Shown one piece after another: positions 44,059 to 52,033 of a DNA stretch of 64,000 bases; the stretch's first letter is position 1, and every line of letters starts with the position of its first letter. Origin of the DNA: G942493375 sp942493375 (GTDB lineage: Bacteria; Armatimonadota; UBA5829). The stretch is taken from the NCBI GenBank assembly GCA_942493375.1, contig OW818698.1:5642001-5706000 (forward strand), in the 5' to 3' direction. Below the pieces are notes generated by a model. It saw nothing but the letters and a program-made list of their open reading frames with translations, searched no databases and was not told the DNA's origin. Position numbers and translations under genes: made by a program.

Positions 44059-45726
44059 TTACCGCTGGGCAAAAGCGAAGTTTTGTGAATAAAGTGGGTT
44101 GGATGAGAGGATATCTAAACGGCTCTTCTCATCAACAGGTTCCCCAGTTACCGGATCTACACAGATGACTGCTCCAGCAACGATTCTGGTGCAAAGCGCA
44201 CCCATCGCATATGGATTGCCTTTGAGATGTGGTGCATCCAAAATTCCTTGAGAAATGGCTCTGGCAATGACTCGAGGACTGGCGTATGGGTCTTCGTCTC
44301 CTTCACGCAGATCACGGATTGCTTTAAGTAGGAATTCTGCTTCCGTGAGGAGTTTGATTTTTCTGTTACGCACGACATCGTTGCCAATCAATCCTTGCAT
44401 TTCGGAATGGCAGTTCCTTAAGACGCCACTGACAATTTCACAGCTTTCAATTACCTCGTCAGCAGTGGCAGCGTGATCACCTTCACAGTATCCAACCGCA
44501 TGTATGATATGTGGATTAACAGAAAGCGCCACGACTGTAGATGCAGCCAGCTGTCCTTTTGCAACGGATAGGTGTGGTGACAGGTGTAAAAGTCCGGCTC
44601 GTACCTGTCTGAATGAAAAGAAATCCGTTCCGTGCAGGCTTTCGACCATTTCTATTTGTGCCCGGATTTTAGCAAGGTCCATTTCATTTGAGATTCCTGC
44701 AGGTGTGTTGAACATATATTGCGCTACATAATGACTGACACCCATCTTCTTGGCATTATATGCAGCGAGATAGGACATCACGACAGAGGTCACATCGTGC
44801 GAGTCCCGAAGTGACCAGTGATGAGCTTCATTGACCTCAACTGGAATACCTCTTGAAGCATACCATTTCATTGCTGCCTGGTTCTCCTTGATAGCTTCTT
44901 CAGGTGTCCGTTTTGAACGTCCATCAAGCGTGCTGTACCAGCACAAAGGAACCGCAGCCCATGCATTCGCAAGTGTGTTTGTGGATAGCTGGGCCCATTT
45001 TATAAGGTCCTGAGTACCACTATATATTCTTAGTAACGGATGATTGCCACACTGGCTGGCTCTTTTGATCAGGCTGAGATCGTGTGAACTGCGAACAGGC
45101 ACACCACCGCTGCCATCGAGTGCGGGATTCATTTCATCTGGCCTAAAGAATGACTCCTGTGCGTTCTGGTCAGGAGCTATGGATATAACATCAAGCACAC
45201 CTGATTCGGCAATTTTTCTTACCCCGTCAATAGTATCCAACAGATTAGGAAGCCCGAAATGGTGACGGAGAAGAGGATAGGGATGTTTCTTCTCCAGCCT
45301 GTCGAGTAGATTGCATGCAAAATCCCCATGTGCAGCCTTAACAGTATCTCCTCGAAGATAGGTCCATACTTCGTCTGGGCTCTCAAGACCGTTGAAGCAG
45401 TGATTAAACCATCCTAACTCGTTGGCGACATCACACATAGGAGGTGTTCCGCCAAACAGGAATGTTGACGTCATCAGGCCCCTGGCTCTCAGATCCGCTC
45501 GTAGTTCTTCAAGCAACGTTTTGCCAACATTCGGAGTAAGCCGATAACTGATCCCCACGATTTCGGGTTTGTATCTATCTAGTGCTTCTACGAATCTGTC
45601 CACCGGTACCGCTGCTCCCATAAAGATAGTGCGATATCCAAGCTGATTTGCAATGTCCAGAAACCGCACGATTCCTGCGACATGTACACAGTTTCCAAGC
45701 GCTCCGGCAACTATTGTTCCTGGCAT
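44059..45726 (-). CDS. Cobalamin-dependent mutase-like protein (glutamate-mutase type)
   Basis: A 555-residue protein. Residues 1-130 form a B12-binding Rossmann domain (GNCVHVAG near residue 11, IVGISYRLTPN, FLFGGTPP). Residues about 200-540 resemble the catalytic barrel of methylaspartate/glutamate mutase E (VPVRSSHDL, LLRIYSGTQDLIKW, GIPVEVNEAHHW). The fusion of S-like and E-like parts in one chain suggests an adenosylcobalamin carbon-skeleton mutase. The usual DxHxxG cobalamin motif reads CVHVAG, so Asp is Cys while the axial His is kept. The start overlaps the upstream dehydrogenase by 16 nt. The substrate is unknown. Family placement is good and reaction details are inferred. Confidence 0.82.
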   Translation of the reverse strand: MPGTIVAGALGNCVHVAGIVRFLDIANQLGYRTIFMGAAVPVDRFVEALDRYKPEIVGISYRLTPNVGKTLLEELRADLRARGLMTSTFLFGGTPPMCDVANELGWFNHCFNGLESPDEVWTYLRGDTVKAAHGDFACNLLDRLEKKHPYPLLRHHFGLPNLLDTIDGVRKIAESGVLDVISIAPDQNAQESFFRPDEMNPALDGSGGVPVRSSHDLSLIKRASQCGNHPLLRIYSGTQDLIKWAQLSTNTLANAWAAVPLCWYSTLDGRSKRTPEEAIKENQAAMKWYASRGIPVEVNEAHHWSLRDSHDVTSVVMSYLAAYNAKKMGVSHYVAQYMFNTPAGISNEMDLAKIRAQIEMVESLHGTDFFSFRQVRAGLLHLSPHLSVAKGQLAASTVVALSVNPHIIHAVGYCEGDHAATADEVIESCEIVSGVLRNCHSEMQGLIGNDVVRNRKIKLLTEAEFLLKAIRDLREGDEDPYASPRVIARAISQGILDAPHLKGNPYAMGALCTRIVAGAVICVDPVTGEPVDEKSRLDILSSNPLYSQNFAFAQR

Positions 45727-46859
45727 ATCAAGTCCTCCTGTGGCTCAGTCTCACCATCAAGAATGAAGCGCCGAATCTCCTTCAGGTTCATTCCAGCAAG
45801 TCCAAGATTCTCTGCAGTCCTACCCTCAGCTCGATAATCTACACCATGCAGCACTGATCCTAAAAGTATAATAGAATCAATATTGGGAGTAGGGACGTCA
45901 ACAAGCTGGCCCAGTGATGCAATCGGCACCAGACTCATCGGTATATCTTCGCTTATGTAGCGCGTGTAGACTGTCTTGGGGGCCTTGATCCCATCATATC
46001 CTCTGTTTGCACGCATTGCTTCGTAAAGTGTGCGGCCAGCAGCATCATAAGCAATATACAACCACTCTCTAGCTGACATTGCTCTGAAGCCAAGAGCTTC
46101 GGCCACACTCACCCTCTCCTTATCCATAGCTTCAAGTATCAGGGATACAGAGGATGTGATACCTTCAGTGTAGTAGTCAAAGTCGCCATTTGTACTCTCG
46201 ATACGGGCGGCATTTAGCACTGTTACGGCTGGATGAAAAATAGCGCCGATATTATCAAGGCTTGTTTTCATCACATTGTCGCCTGGAACGAACTGGGGGA
46301 ATGCCGACCGTAAAGCATTAACGACTTCCGGTGTGCGGTGTGCAGGCAGGGCGGCAACGGGAATGCTGTTTTTAACCCGGAATACCTTAGTCTGCGCAGG
46401 ATTCATTGAGCGACTGGCATATATGAATGTCTGAGCTTCGGCAACGACTATATCGGCTTTGCATCCACAGTCACGAACCGTCTTGAGGGTCTCAAGCGCT
46501 CCACCTGTACGCCCTGGATTGAGGACTATGAATTGACCATCAATCAGGTGAGGTGCCATCTGCTCAGCCATAAATCGATGCGCTGTGGCAGGTGCAACGA
46601 CCATAATAATCTGTCGACCTTCTATGGCCTCTTGAGCATTAGTCGTTACTATATCTAATTTAGCAAAACCTCGGGGAAACGATTCTGCGCACTCGGCCAG
46701 GATCTCTATTCCTCCAGCTGATTGAATTGAGTGTAATCTTTCTTTCCCACGGTTGTAGAGCGAGACATCAAATCCCATCAGTGACAGGTGTCCGGCCATA
46801 GCCGTACCTCCATGTCCCGCTCCTAAAACTGCAAATCTTGGTAAGCTCGTATTCTCCAT
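45711..46859 (-). CDS. Opine/octopine-dehydrogenase-like protein
   Basis: A 382-residue NAD(P)-dependent enzyme. The Rossmann start is FAVLGAGHGGTAMAGHL, and the C-terminal helical domain has the NAD/NADP octopine-nopaline dehydrogenase pattern (DNIGAIFHPAVTVLNAARIE, and the catalytic His region). This family reductively condenses an amino acid with a 2-oxo acid. ATG 46859 is chosen because AAGGGG lies 9 nt upstream; an ATG 18 nt earlier lacks a site. First gene of the operon with the B12 mutase and asparagine synthetase, 240 nt downstream of a c-di-AMP riboswitch. The family is sure and the substrates are unknown. Confidence 0.88.
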   Translation of the reverse strand: MENTSLPRFAVLGAGHGGTAMAGHLSLMGFDVSLYNRGKERLHSIQSAGGIEILAECAESFPRGFAKLDIVTTNAQEAIEGRQIIMVVAPATAHRFMAEQMAPHLIDGQFIVLNPGRTGGALETLKTVRDCGCKADIVVAEAQTFIYASRSMNPAQTKVFRVKNSIPVAALPAHRTPEVVNALRSAFPQFVPGDNVMKTSLDNIGAIFHPAVTVLNAARIESTNGDFDYYTEGITSSVSLILEAMDKERVSVAEALGFRAMSAREWLYIAYDAAGRTLYEAMRANRGYDGIKAPKTVYTRYISEDIPMSLVPIASLGQLVDVPTPNIDSIILLGSVLHGVDYRAEGRTAENLGLAGMNLKEIRRFILDGETEPQEDLICQEQ

Positions 46860-47100
46860 TGAGAAAGCCCCTTTCATAGCGAAATTAGCCCCTTCTTACA
46901 GGTGCTGCTGAGAAGAAGCCGAAAGGAGCAGGTAGGAGGAAATATCGAAGTTTGGACGCGAGGTTATGCTGACTTCACTGTGGTATACGACTGTCAAGCA
47001 GTAATATTACTAGCTAACACGCATTATTCACCAGACTCTACTTTCGACCGGCAGTATGAGCGAAACTTAAGTGTGGTGATTAAGCGGGTTAATCACAGCG
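46860..47100 (-). promoter_or_regulatory. Leader between riboswitch and opine-dehydrogenase gene
   Basis: About 240 nt of untranslated leader on the minus strand. Directly after the aptamer is a hairpin with stem GTGATTAA / TTAATCAC (47076-47096, 5-nt loop) that could be part of the expression platform. No T-run follows it. The rest shows no gene; no cobalamin riboswitch B12 box is found despite the B12 enzyme downstream. Confidence 0.5.
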
Positions 47101-47230
47101 TTTCTTCCTACCGCACCTACGAGGTTAGCTGACGGGCTAGGACAGGAAGTGCCCTTCTCAACAAACATGCTGAAATATGCCCCACAAACCGGTTCCCCCG
47201 TTCCCGCATATTGCGAGACTCGGCGCTCAA
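47101..47230 (-). ncRNA. ydaO/yuaA riboswitch (c-di-AMP)
   Basis: Read on the minus strand, the conserved blocks of the ydaO-yuaA aptamer appear in order and spacing: GCGCCGAGTCTCGC, then GGGAACGGGGGAACCGG, TGTGGGGCATATT, AGAAGGGCACTTCC, GTCCTAGCCCGTCAGCTAAC, CTCGTAGGTGC and GGTAGGAAG. The GGGGGAACC, TGGGG and CCCGTCAGCTAAC blocks are the diagnostic ligand-site segments. This class binds cyclic di-AMP and usually switches off cell-wall or osmolyte/K+ genes when c-di-AMP is high. It heads the operon of opine dehydrogenase, B12 mutase and asparagine synthetase. Confidence 0.95.
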
Positions 47231-47363
47231 TTGTAAGTTTAGATTAAATAACTCCTAATGTCGTAAGAATTATTCCTCTTATACCCTAATACCACGAAAG
47301 ATAAACAGTATATTACCACATTCTAATATATAACATATAAACTTATCGTACAGAGATATCCAG

Positions 47364-47538
47364 GTAACAGTTCAGGATTGCTAGTATTAAATTCTGCAGG
47401 CAGCTAATTCCCCCTTTGACGGGGGTAGGGGGATGTGACTACTGGTCTATGTATATTCATTACCTGAATTCACATCCCCCCTACCCCCCTTCAAAGGGGG
47501 AATAGCGTTGCGTAATACAAGCAACTCTGAACTGTTAC
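47364..47538. mobile_element. 175-bp foldback MITE-like element with 8-bp target duplication
   Basis: Terminal inverted repeats GTAACAGTTCAG and CTGAACTGTTAC are perfect over 12 bp. The similarity continues imperfectly inward through a CCCCCTTTGA-GGGGGTAGGGGGATGTGA arm pair (47410-47438 and 47470-47502), so the whole element folds on itself. It is flanked on both sides by ATATCCAG (47356-47363 and 47539-47546), an 8-bp direct repeat expected from transposition. No coding capacity; a transposase would have to act from elsewhere. Confidence 0.88.
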
Positions 47539-47582
47539 ATATCCAGGATCAAGTCCAGTATCTAACCTGTAAGCAGATTATA

Positions 47583-47948
47583 TTAATCAACTTCGTCAGC
47601 AGTGTATTCTCGTTGACGATTCAATATCTCCAACAAGCCTTTCAGATGAGTTTCGTAGAATTCCTCCACAAGCTCTAGTATCTGAGCGATCCTTGGACCT
47701 CGCAAACAGTATAGACGCGTGTTTCCGATTTTCTTATATACAACAATACCTGCATTCAATAAGCAAGCTAGATGCTGACTTGTCATTGACTGTTTTAGCC
47801 CGACACCCTTAGCTATTTCACTAACTGAAGCAGGTTGCCTGGCCAGAAGTTCGAGTATGTGCAACCTGGCAGGATTTGCCAGTGCAGCAAACATTTTAGC
47901 CCCAAATTCTCTTTGTTCGGGATTCATATGTAAAATCTTGAACCTCAT
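47583..47948 (-). CDS. ArsR-family winged-helix repressor
   Basis: A 121-residue regulator with the ArsR/SmtB winged helix: ALANPARLHILELLARQPAS, EIAKGVGLKQSMTSQHLACL (recognition helix) and wing KIGNTRLYCLRG. No CxC metal site of classical ArsR is present, so the signal is unknown. ATG 47948 or ATG 47927 could be the start, and neither has a strong site. A TATTAGTTA/TGGTAATA dyad lies directly upstream and recurs upstream of the phosphatase gene, suggesting that it controls itself and its neighbour. Confidence 0.9.
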   Translation of the reverse strand: MRFKILHMNPEQREFGAKMFAALANPARLHILELLARQPASVSEIAKGVGLKQSMTSQHLACLLNAGIVVYKKIGNTRLYCLRGPRIAQILELVEEFYETHLKGLLEILNRQREYTADEVD

Positions 47949-47962
47949 TGAATGTGTATTGG

Positions 47963-47985
47963 TATATTACCAGTAACTAATACTA
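47963..47985. promoter_or_regulatory. TATATTACCAGTAACTAATA operator candidate, copy 1
   Basis: Imperfect dyad with TATTA/TAATA ends, immediately upstream of the ArsR-family gene. It shares ATATTACCA and TAACTAATA with the site at 49230-49253. Confidence 0.55.
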
Positions 47986-48012
47986 TATGTCAAGGTGGCT
48001 GCGTTGAATTGA

Positions 48013-49116
48013 TTATTGTGGATCAACAATCAAGAGAATTGCAGCAGCATCATCTTTTAATTGGCCACCAGCGTAATCTCTGGCTGTATTTGTTACATGA
48101 TTCAAGCAGGCGCTAACATCCTCGTGTGCTACAGTTGCCAGGGCATTGGCCAGCCCATTGAAACCAAGGATTTCTGAGCCGTTTCTTGCTTCACTAAACC
48201 CGTCTGTATAAAGAAACAGCAAATCTCCCTTATTGAGTTGAATTGTTGTCTCGCAATAATCAGAATTTGGTAAAGCGCCGATTACCATGCCGTTGATTGG
48301 TAGTTCGAGGCATGTATTTGTATTCTGTCTGTATAGTATTGGTGGTTCGTGACCACCGCTGGCAAAGGTGAATCGTCCATCGAGAGGATTTAAAATCCCA
48401 ACAAAAATAGTGAGAAACTCTGCAAATTCTGGATCAAGGTGAATAATTGAGTTTAGTCGCCGGAGAGCTTCTGCGGGAGAATGACACTCCAGAATACATG
48501 AACGAAGCCCATACTTAGCTCCTGCTGCCTGTCTAGCTGCATCAATTCCTTTACCACAGACATCCCCGAGCACAATCAATAACTCGGTTTCATTTAGCTT
48601 CAGGATATCATAGAAATCTCCACCTATCTCTGCTTCAGTTGATCCAGCTTCATATGTTGCGGCAATTCTAACATTCCCAAAGTACTCTTGAATGGAGGGT
48701 AGAAACACACGTTGCAGCGTACCTGCGATATTCTCCTGGTATCTGAGTGCTTTTGCCAACTGGTGTTGAACTTCTCGTAGTTCGTTATTGTTAGTCTCTG
48801 CCTGTTTACGGGCATGTTGGAGCAGCATAACCAGGCTACAAGTGACTATGGTGGTCACGACTATCACGATCAATCGTGGCAGAGTAGATGAGTCACCCAC
48901 TTCAATACCGAGATAGTATACTCCCATCAGAGTTATCATGAAACCGACAATCTCTGCCACGGCTCCGAACAGATAACAAGTGAGTGTAGCTCCTATAACT
49001 ATAGCTAAGCCATAATTAGGAGCGCCCATTTCATGCTTGATCAGCGATGATAATCCTATGGAGAACAGAGACAAAACTACTGTTCCAATAATCTTTACTA
49101 CAGTCTTTTTGTACAA
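48013..49116 (-). CDS. Membrane-bound SpoIIE/PP2C-type serine phosphatase
   Basis: A 367-residue protein. Four hydrophobic segments (about residues 8-28, 36-54, 56-75 and 80-100) form an N-terminal membrane sensor, followed by a coiled coil (100-135) and a SpoIIE/RsbU phosphatase domain (140-366). Metal-binding motifs are present: EIGGDFYDIL, GDVCGKGIDAA, FASGGHEPPI, FLYTDGFSEARN and LKDDAAAIL. The likely role is dephosphorylation of an anti-anti-sigma factor in response to an envelope signal, but no partner genes are nearby. The start is TTG 49116 with a weak GAGAG site. It lies upstream of, and on the same strand as, the ArsR gene. Confidence 0.92.
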   Translation of the reverse strand: MYKKTVVKIIGTVVLSLFSIGLSSLIKHEMGAPNYGLAIVIGATLTCYLFGAVAEIVGFMITLMGVYYLGIEVGDSSTLPRLIVIVVTTIVTCSLVMLLQHARKQAETNNNELREVQHQLAKALRYQENIAGTLQRVFLPSIQEYFGNVRIAATYEAGSTEAEIGGDFYDILKLNETELLIVLGDVCGKGIDAARQAAGAKYGLRSCILECHSPAEALRRLNSIIHLDPEFAEFLTIFVGILNPLDGRFTFASGGHEPPILYRQNTNTCLELPINGMVIGALPNSDYCETTIQLNKGDLLFLYTDGFSEARNGSEILGFNGLANALATVAHEDVSACLNHVTNTARDYAGGQLKDDAAAILLIVDPQ

Positions 49117-49437
49117 TTCACTCTCACAAATCTGACCGGATTTGCTGAACCAGGAAGTACCTCAGCAACAGAGTCTCTTTGCTCAATAGTCGTGTTTACG
49201 TTCAAAAGATATGTCATTAGAAGCATAAGCATATTACCATTAACTAATATACCCTGTCGATGATTCGGGTTGCCTCCTATGATAGGTGCAATTGAAATTG
49301 AATCGATGCTTCAGATAAGAATGTAAACATGGGTCGCTTTGGATATACTGCTTTGTGACAGCCCACAATACTCATGACTGACTCAGCTTTTTTCCCGATA
49401 GGGGGACAGACCCAGAGAGAGACCCTGGGTTTATGTG
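49117..49437. other. Spacer with operator-like site
   Basis: No gene. The only notable element is the ArsR-type dyad at 49230-49253. The stretch near 49395-49430 contains GGGGGACAGACCCAGAGAG and CCCTGGGT phrases near the symporter stop. Confidence 0.5.
49230..49253. promoter_or_regulatory. ATATTACCATTAACTAATAT operator candidate, copy 2
   Basis: Located about 115 nt upstream of the phosphatase start. Nearly identical to the site before the ArsR-family gene, so both promoters may be controlled by that repressor. Confidence 0.55.
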
Positions 49438-50811
49438 CTATATTTCTACTACCTCGGCTTTGGGTGCTGTTGCGTCCAGGTTGTTGTTCCAGAGATACGT
49501 CCGGGTTTCTGATACGATAACTCCGCTGAGCATAAGCAGAGAGAAGAGATTTGGCAGGGCCATCAGGGCGTTGGCGGAGTCGGCGAATCCCCAGACTATT
49601 TTTGGAGTGCAGACTGATCCAACCATCACCAGCGCTACCCAGACAATTCTGTATGGCAGTATTGCTCGCTGCCCTATGAGGTATTCCATGGCTTTTTCAC
49701 CATAGTATGACCAGCCTAGAATTGTCGAGAATACAAATGTCGCCAGCGATACTGTAAGGAGTATCGGCCCTATGTAATGCACGCTTCCGAAAGCCGCCTC
49801 AGTCAATGCACCTCCACCTCCATCGAAGTGTTTGTTCCACATTCCAGTATTGACAAGCACTAGTCCGGTAATTGCACAAACGACCACAGTGTCCCAGAAT
49901 GTACCGGTGGATGATACTAACGCCTGGCGGACAGGATTTTTGGTCTGAGCAGCTGCTGCAATTATGGGAGCTGAACCCAGTCCGGATTCATTTGAAAATA
50001 GTCCTCTTGCAACACCCCATCGGGCAGCCATCATAATAGTCGATCCCGCGAAACCTCCAACCGCAGCCTGTCCAGTAAACGCCGATTTGAAAATCAGAGC
50101 TATTGTATGAGGTATCTGCGCGGCATCCATAGCGAGGATGATGATACTGCCGACGATATAGAATATCGCCATAAACGGCACCAATTTCTCGCACACACGA
50201 GCAATGGATTTGATCCCTCCAAGGATGACAAATCCAGCTAATACCGTCATTACTACGCCTGTAATCCAGGGTTGGATACCGAACTGGCTAAACGCCCTCT
50301 GGGAAAGTGAGTTGGCCTGGACAAGATCACCTATTCCAAACGCCGCGATTGCAGTAAATATAGCTGAAAGCACACCCAGCCATTTCATCTTTAGCCCACG
50401 CTCAAGGGTATACATCGGTCCTCCGACCATATGCCCTTCAGGAGTCTGGACTCGATACTTAACCGCTAAAAGAGCTTCTCCATATTTGGTAGCAATTCCA
50501 AATACCCCGGTAACCCAGCACCAGAACACCGCCCCGGGTCCACCCAGTGCAACAGCAGTCGCTACACCCACAATATTCCCTGTACCAATAGTTGCAGCCA
50601 GCGCAGTCGCCAGAGCTCCAAACTGGCTGATATCCCCTTCACCCTCTTTCCTTTTCTCAAAAGAGAGTTTGATTGCAAGTGGGATGTAGCGCTGAATGAA
50701 CTTCAGTCGGATCGTAAGGAACAGGTGGGTCCCGAGCAAGAGGATCAGCATTGGCGGGCCCCAGAGGATATTATCGTTAAGTTTTGTTATCAATACTTCA
50801 AGTGTTTGCAT
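49438..50811 (-). CDS. Alanine or glycine:cation symporter (AGCS family)
   Basis: A 457-residue inner-membrane transporter that imports Ala or Gly with Na+ or H+. AGCS signatures are clear: ATALAATIGTGNIVGVATA, GGPGAVFWCW, GGPMYTLERG and FSNESGLGSAPI. About ten to eleven transmembrane helices cover the chain, and the length is usual for the family. It begins at ATG 50811. Alone on the minus strand; the spacer upstream is low-complexity. Confidence 0.95.
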   Translation of the reverse strand: MQTLEVLITKLNDNILWGPPMLILLLGTHLFLTIRLKFIQRYIPLAIKLSFEKRKEGEGDISQFGALATALAATIGTGNIVGVATAVALGGPGAVFWCWVTGVFGIATKYGEALLAVKYRVQTPEGHMVGGPMYTLERGLKMKWLGVLSAIFTAIAAFGIGDLVQANSLSQRAFSQFGIQPWITGVVMTVLAGFVILGGIKSIARVCEKLVPFMAIFYIVGSIIILAMDAAQIPHTIALIFKSAFTGQAAVGGFAGSTIMMAARWGVARGLFSNESGLGSAPIIAAAAQTKNPVRQALVSSTGTFWDTVVVCAITGLVLVNTGMWNKHFDGGGGALTEAAFGSVHYIGPILLTVSLATFVFSTILGWSYYGEKAMEYLIGQRAILPYRIVWVALVMVGSVCTPKIVWGFADSANALMALPNLFSLLMLSGVIVSETRTYLWNNNLDATAPKAEVVEI

Positions 50812-50864
50812 ATTGCACTACTTATACCGGGAAATCGGGTTTTCCTTCACTGGAACCAGGTGTT

Positions 50865-50945
50865 AGTGGAAAGTGGAAAGTGGAAAGTGGATAGTTGAAA
50901 GTGGATAGTTGAGAGTTGAGAGTGAAGGGGAGAGTTGAAAGGAAT
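50865..50945. repeat. GTGGAAA/GTTGAGA low-complexity tract
   Basis: Degenerate 7-nt units (GTGGAAA, GTGGATA, GTTGAGA) in tandem between the symporter and ZIP transporter genes. A similar GTTGAGAGTTGGGAGTT phrase occurs before the GH39-like gene at 54472. Confidence 0.7.
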
Positions 50946-51017
50946 TGATAATTGATAAGGACGGGAAATGGGGGAGTTGAAAGTGAGATTGAGACTGAGA
51001 ATAAAGCTCTTCATTCA

Positions 51018-51842
51018 TCACTGCATCAAAAGCAGGCTGAGGGACATTACTATCATTCCTGACAGAAGACCGTAGAGGGAGTCATGGCCTTTGCCGTAGG
51101 CCCTGGAAGTTGGGAGTAGTTCGTCCAGTGATATGTAGACCATTATTCCTGCAACTCCTGCGAACATTATTCCTGTTACTGCGTTGGAGAGTATTGGACG
51201 CAGGATGAGGTATCCGATAATTGCACCTACCGGTTCAGCAAGCCCTGAAAGCAGTGAATACTTAAACGCAGACTTCCTGCTGCCTGATGCATAGTAGATG
51301 GGGACAGCAACGCTTATCCCTTCAGGTATATTGTGCAGTGCGATGGCTACAGCGATCGCTGCCCCTACACTTGGGTCTTCAAGTGTAGCCAAAAATGTCG
51401 CAAGCCCTTCAGGGAAGTTGTGGATAGCTATGGCTAGTGCAGTAAACATCCCCATACGCATTAATTTGCTCTGACTTGCATGAGCGCCAGGGCCTGTATG
51501 CTCATGAAGCTCTTCAACCTCTACACGGTCCCTGACCTCATGCGGATTCTCTGCTGATGGGATTAGCCGATCTATCAGGAAAATAAACAGGATCCCTCCA
51601 AAGAAAGATGCAGACACTATCCAGTTGCTGAGGCTCTTGCTATAATCTTCACCAAGCCAACCGGCAGCTTTGGTCAGGATCTCTGTGAATGAGACATATA
51701 ACATTACCCCTGCAGAGAACCCGGTTGCCACAGATAGAAAGCGATAGTTGGTACGCTCGGAAAAGAAAGCTATCGCGCTGCCTATGCCTGTTGAGAGCCC
51801 CGCAAAAGTAGTTAGAGCTATCGCCATCCAGAAATTATCCAT
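51018..51842 (-). CDS. zupT: ZIP-family metal transporter (ZupT type)
   Basis: A 274-residue divalent-metal uptake protein with eight transmembrane helices. The metal-site helices carry HNFPEGLATF and HNIPEGISVA, and the loop between helices 3 and 4 is His/Glu-rich (EELHEHTGPGAHA). All are hallmarks of ZupT. It probably imports zinc and other divalent cations. ATG 51842. A single gene. Confidence 0.95.
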   Translation of the reverse strand: MDNFWMAIALTTFAGLSTGIGSAIAFFSERTNYRFLSVATGFSAGVMLYVSFTEILTKAAGWLGEDYSKSLSNWIVSASFFGGILFIFLIDRLIPSAENPHEVRDRVEVEELHEHTGPGAHASQSKLMRMGMFTALAIAIHNFPEGLATFLATLEDPSVGAAIAVAIALHNIPEGISVAVPIYYASGSRKSAFKYSLLSGLAEPVGAIIGYLILRPILSNAVTGIMFAGVAGIMVYISLDELLPTSRAYGKGHDSLYGLLSGMIVMSLSLLLMQ

Positions 51843-52033
51843 TCACAAAGTCTCCCCGTATCTGTATACCCAGCTTTCATAAAGAATTCACCACTATTTT
51901 TTCAGCTCCAATCTGAACGATCTGCGTGAGATTGACCGGTGTATATTGATTGTGATAGTATATCGCACTTCCGGAATCGATAAAAAAACGTCTTATAACT
52001 TAATGCTTTGATCTTTTCGCTGTTGAGGTTTTT

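Noticed and set aside
46897..46970. Glycine-riboswitch-like GCCGAAAGGAGCA on the plus strand
   Set aside because: The second conserved block (CTCAGG...GGAC) is missing and there is no plus-strand gene downstream.
46902..47132. 76-codon plus-strand frame
   Set aside because: It overlaps the c-di-AMP riboswitch and its leader on the other strand and has no similarity to proteins.
46860..47230. Cobalamin riboswitch before the B12 mutase operon
   Set aside because: Expected from the B12 enzyme, but no B12 box was found; the conserved blocks are those of ydaO/yuaA.
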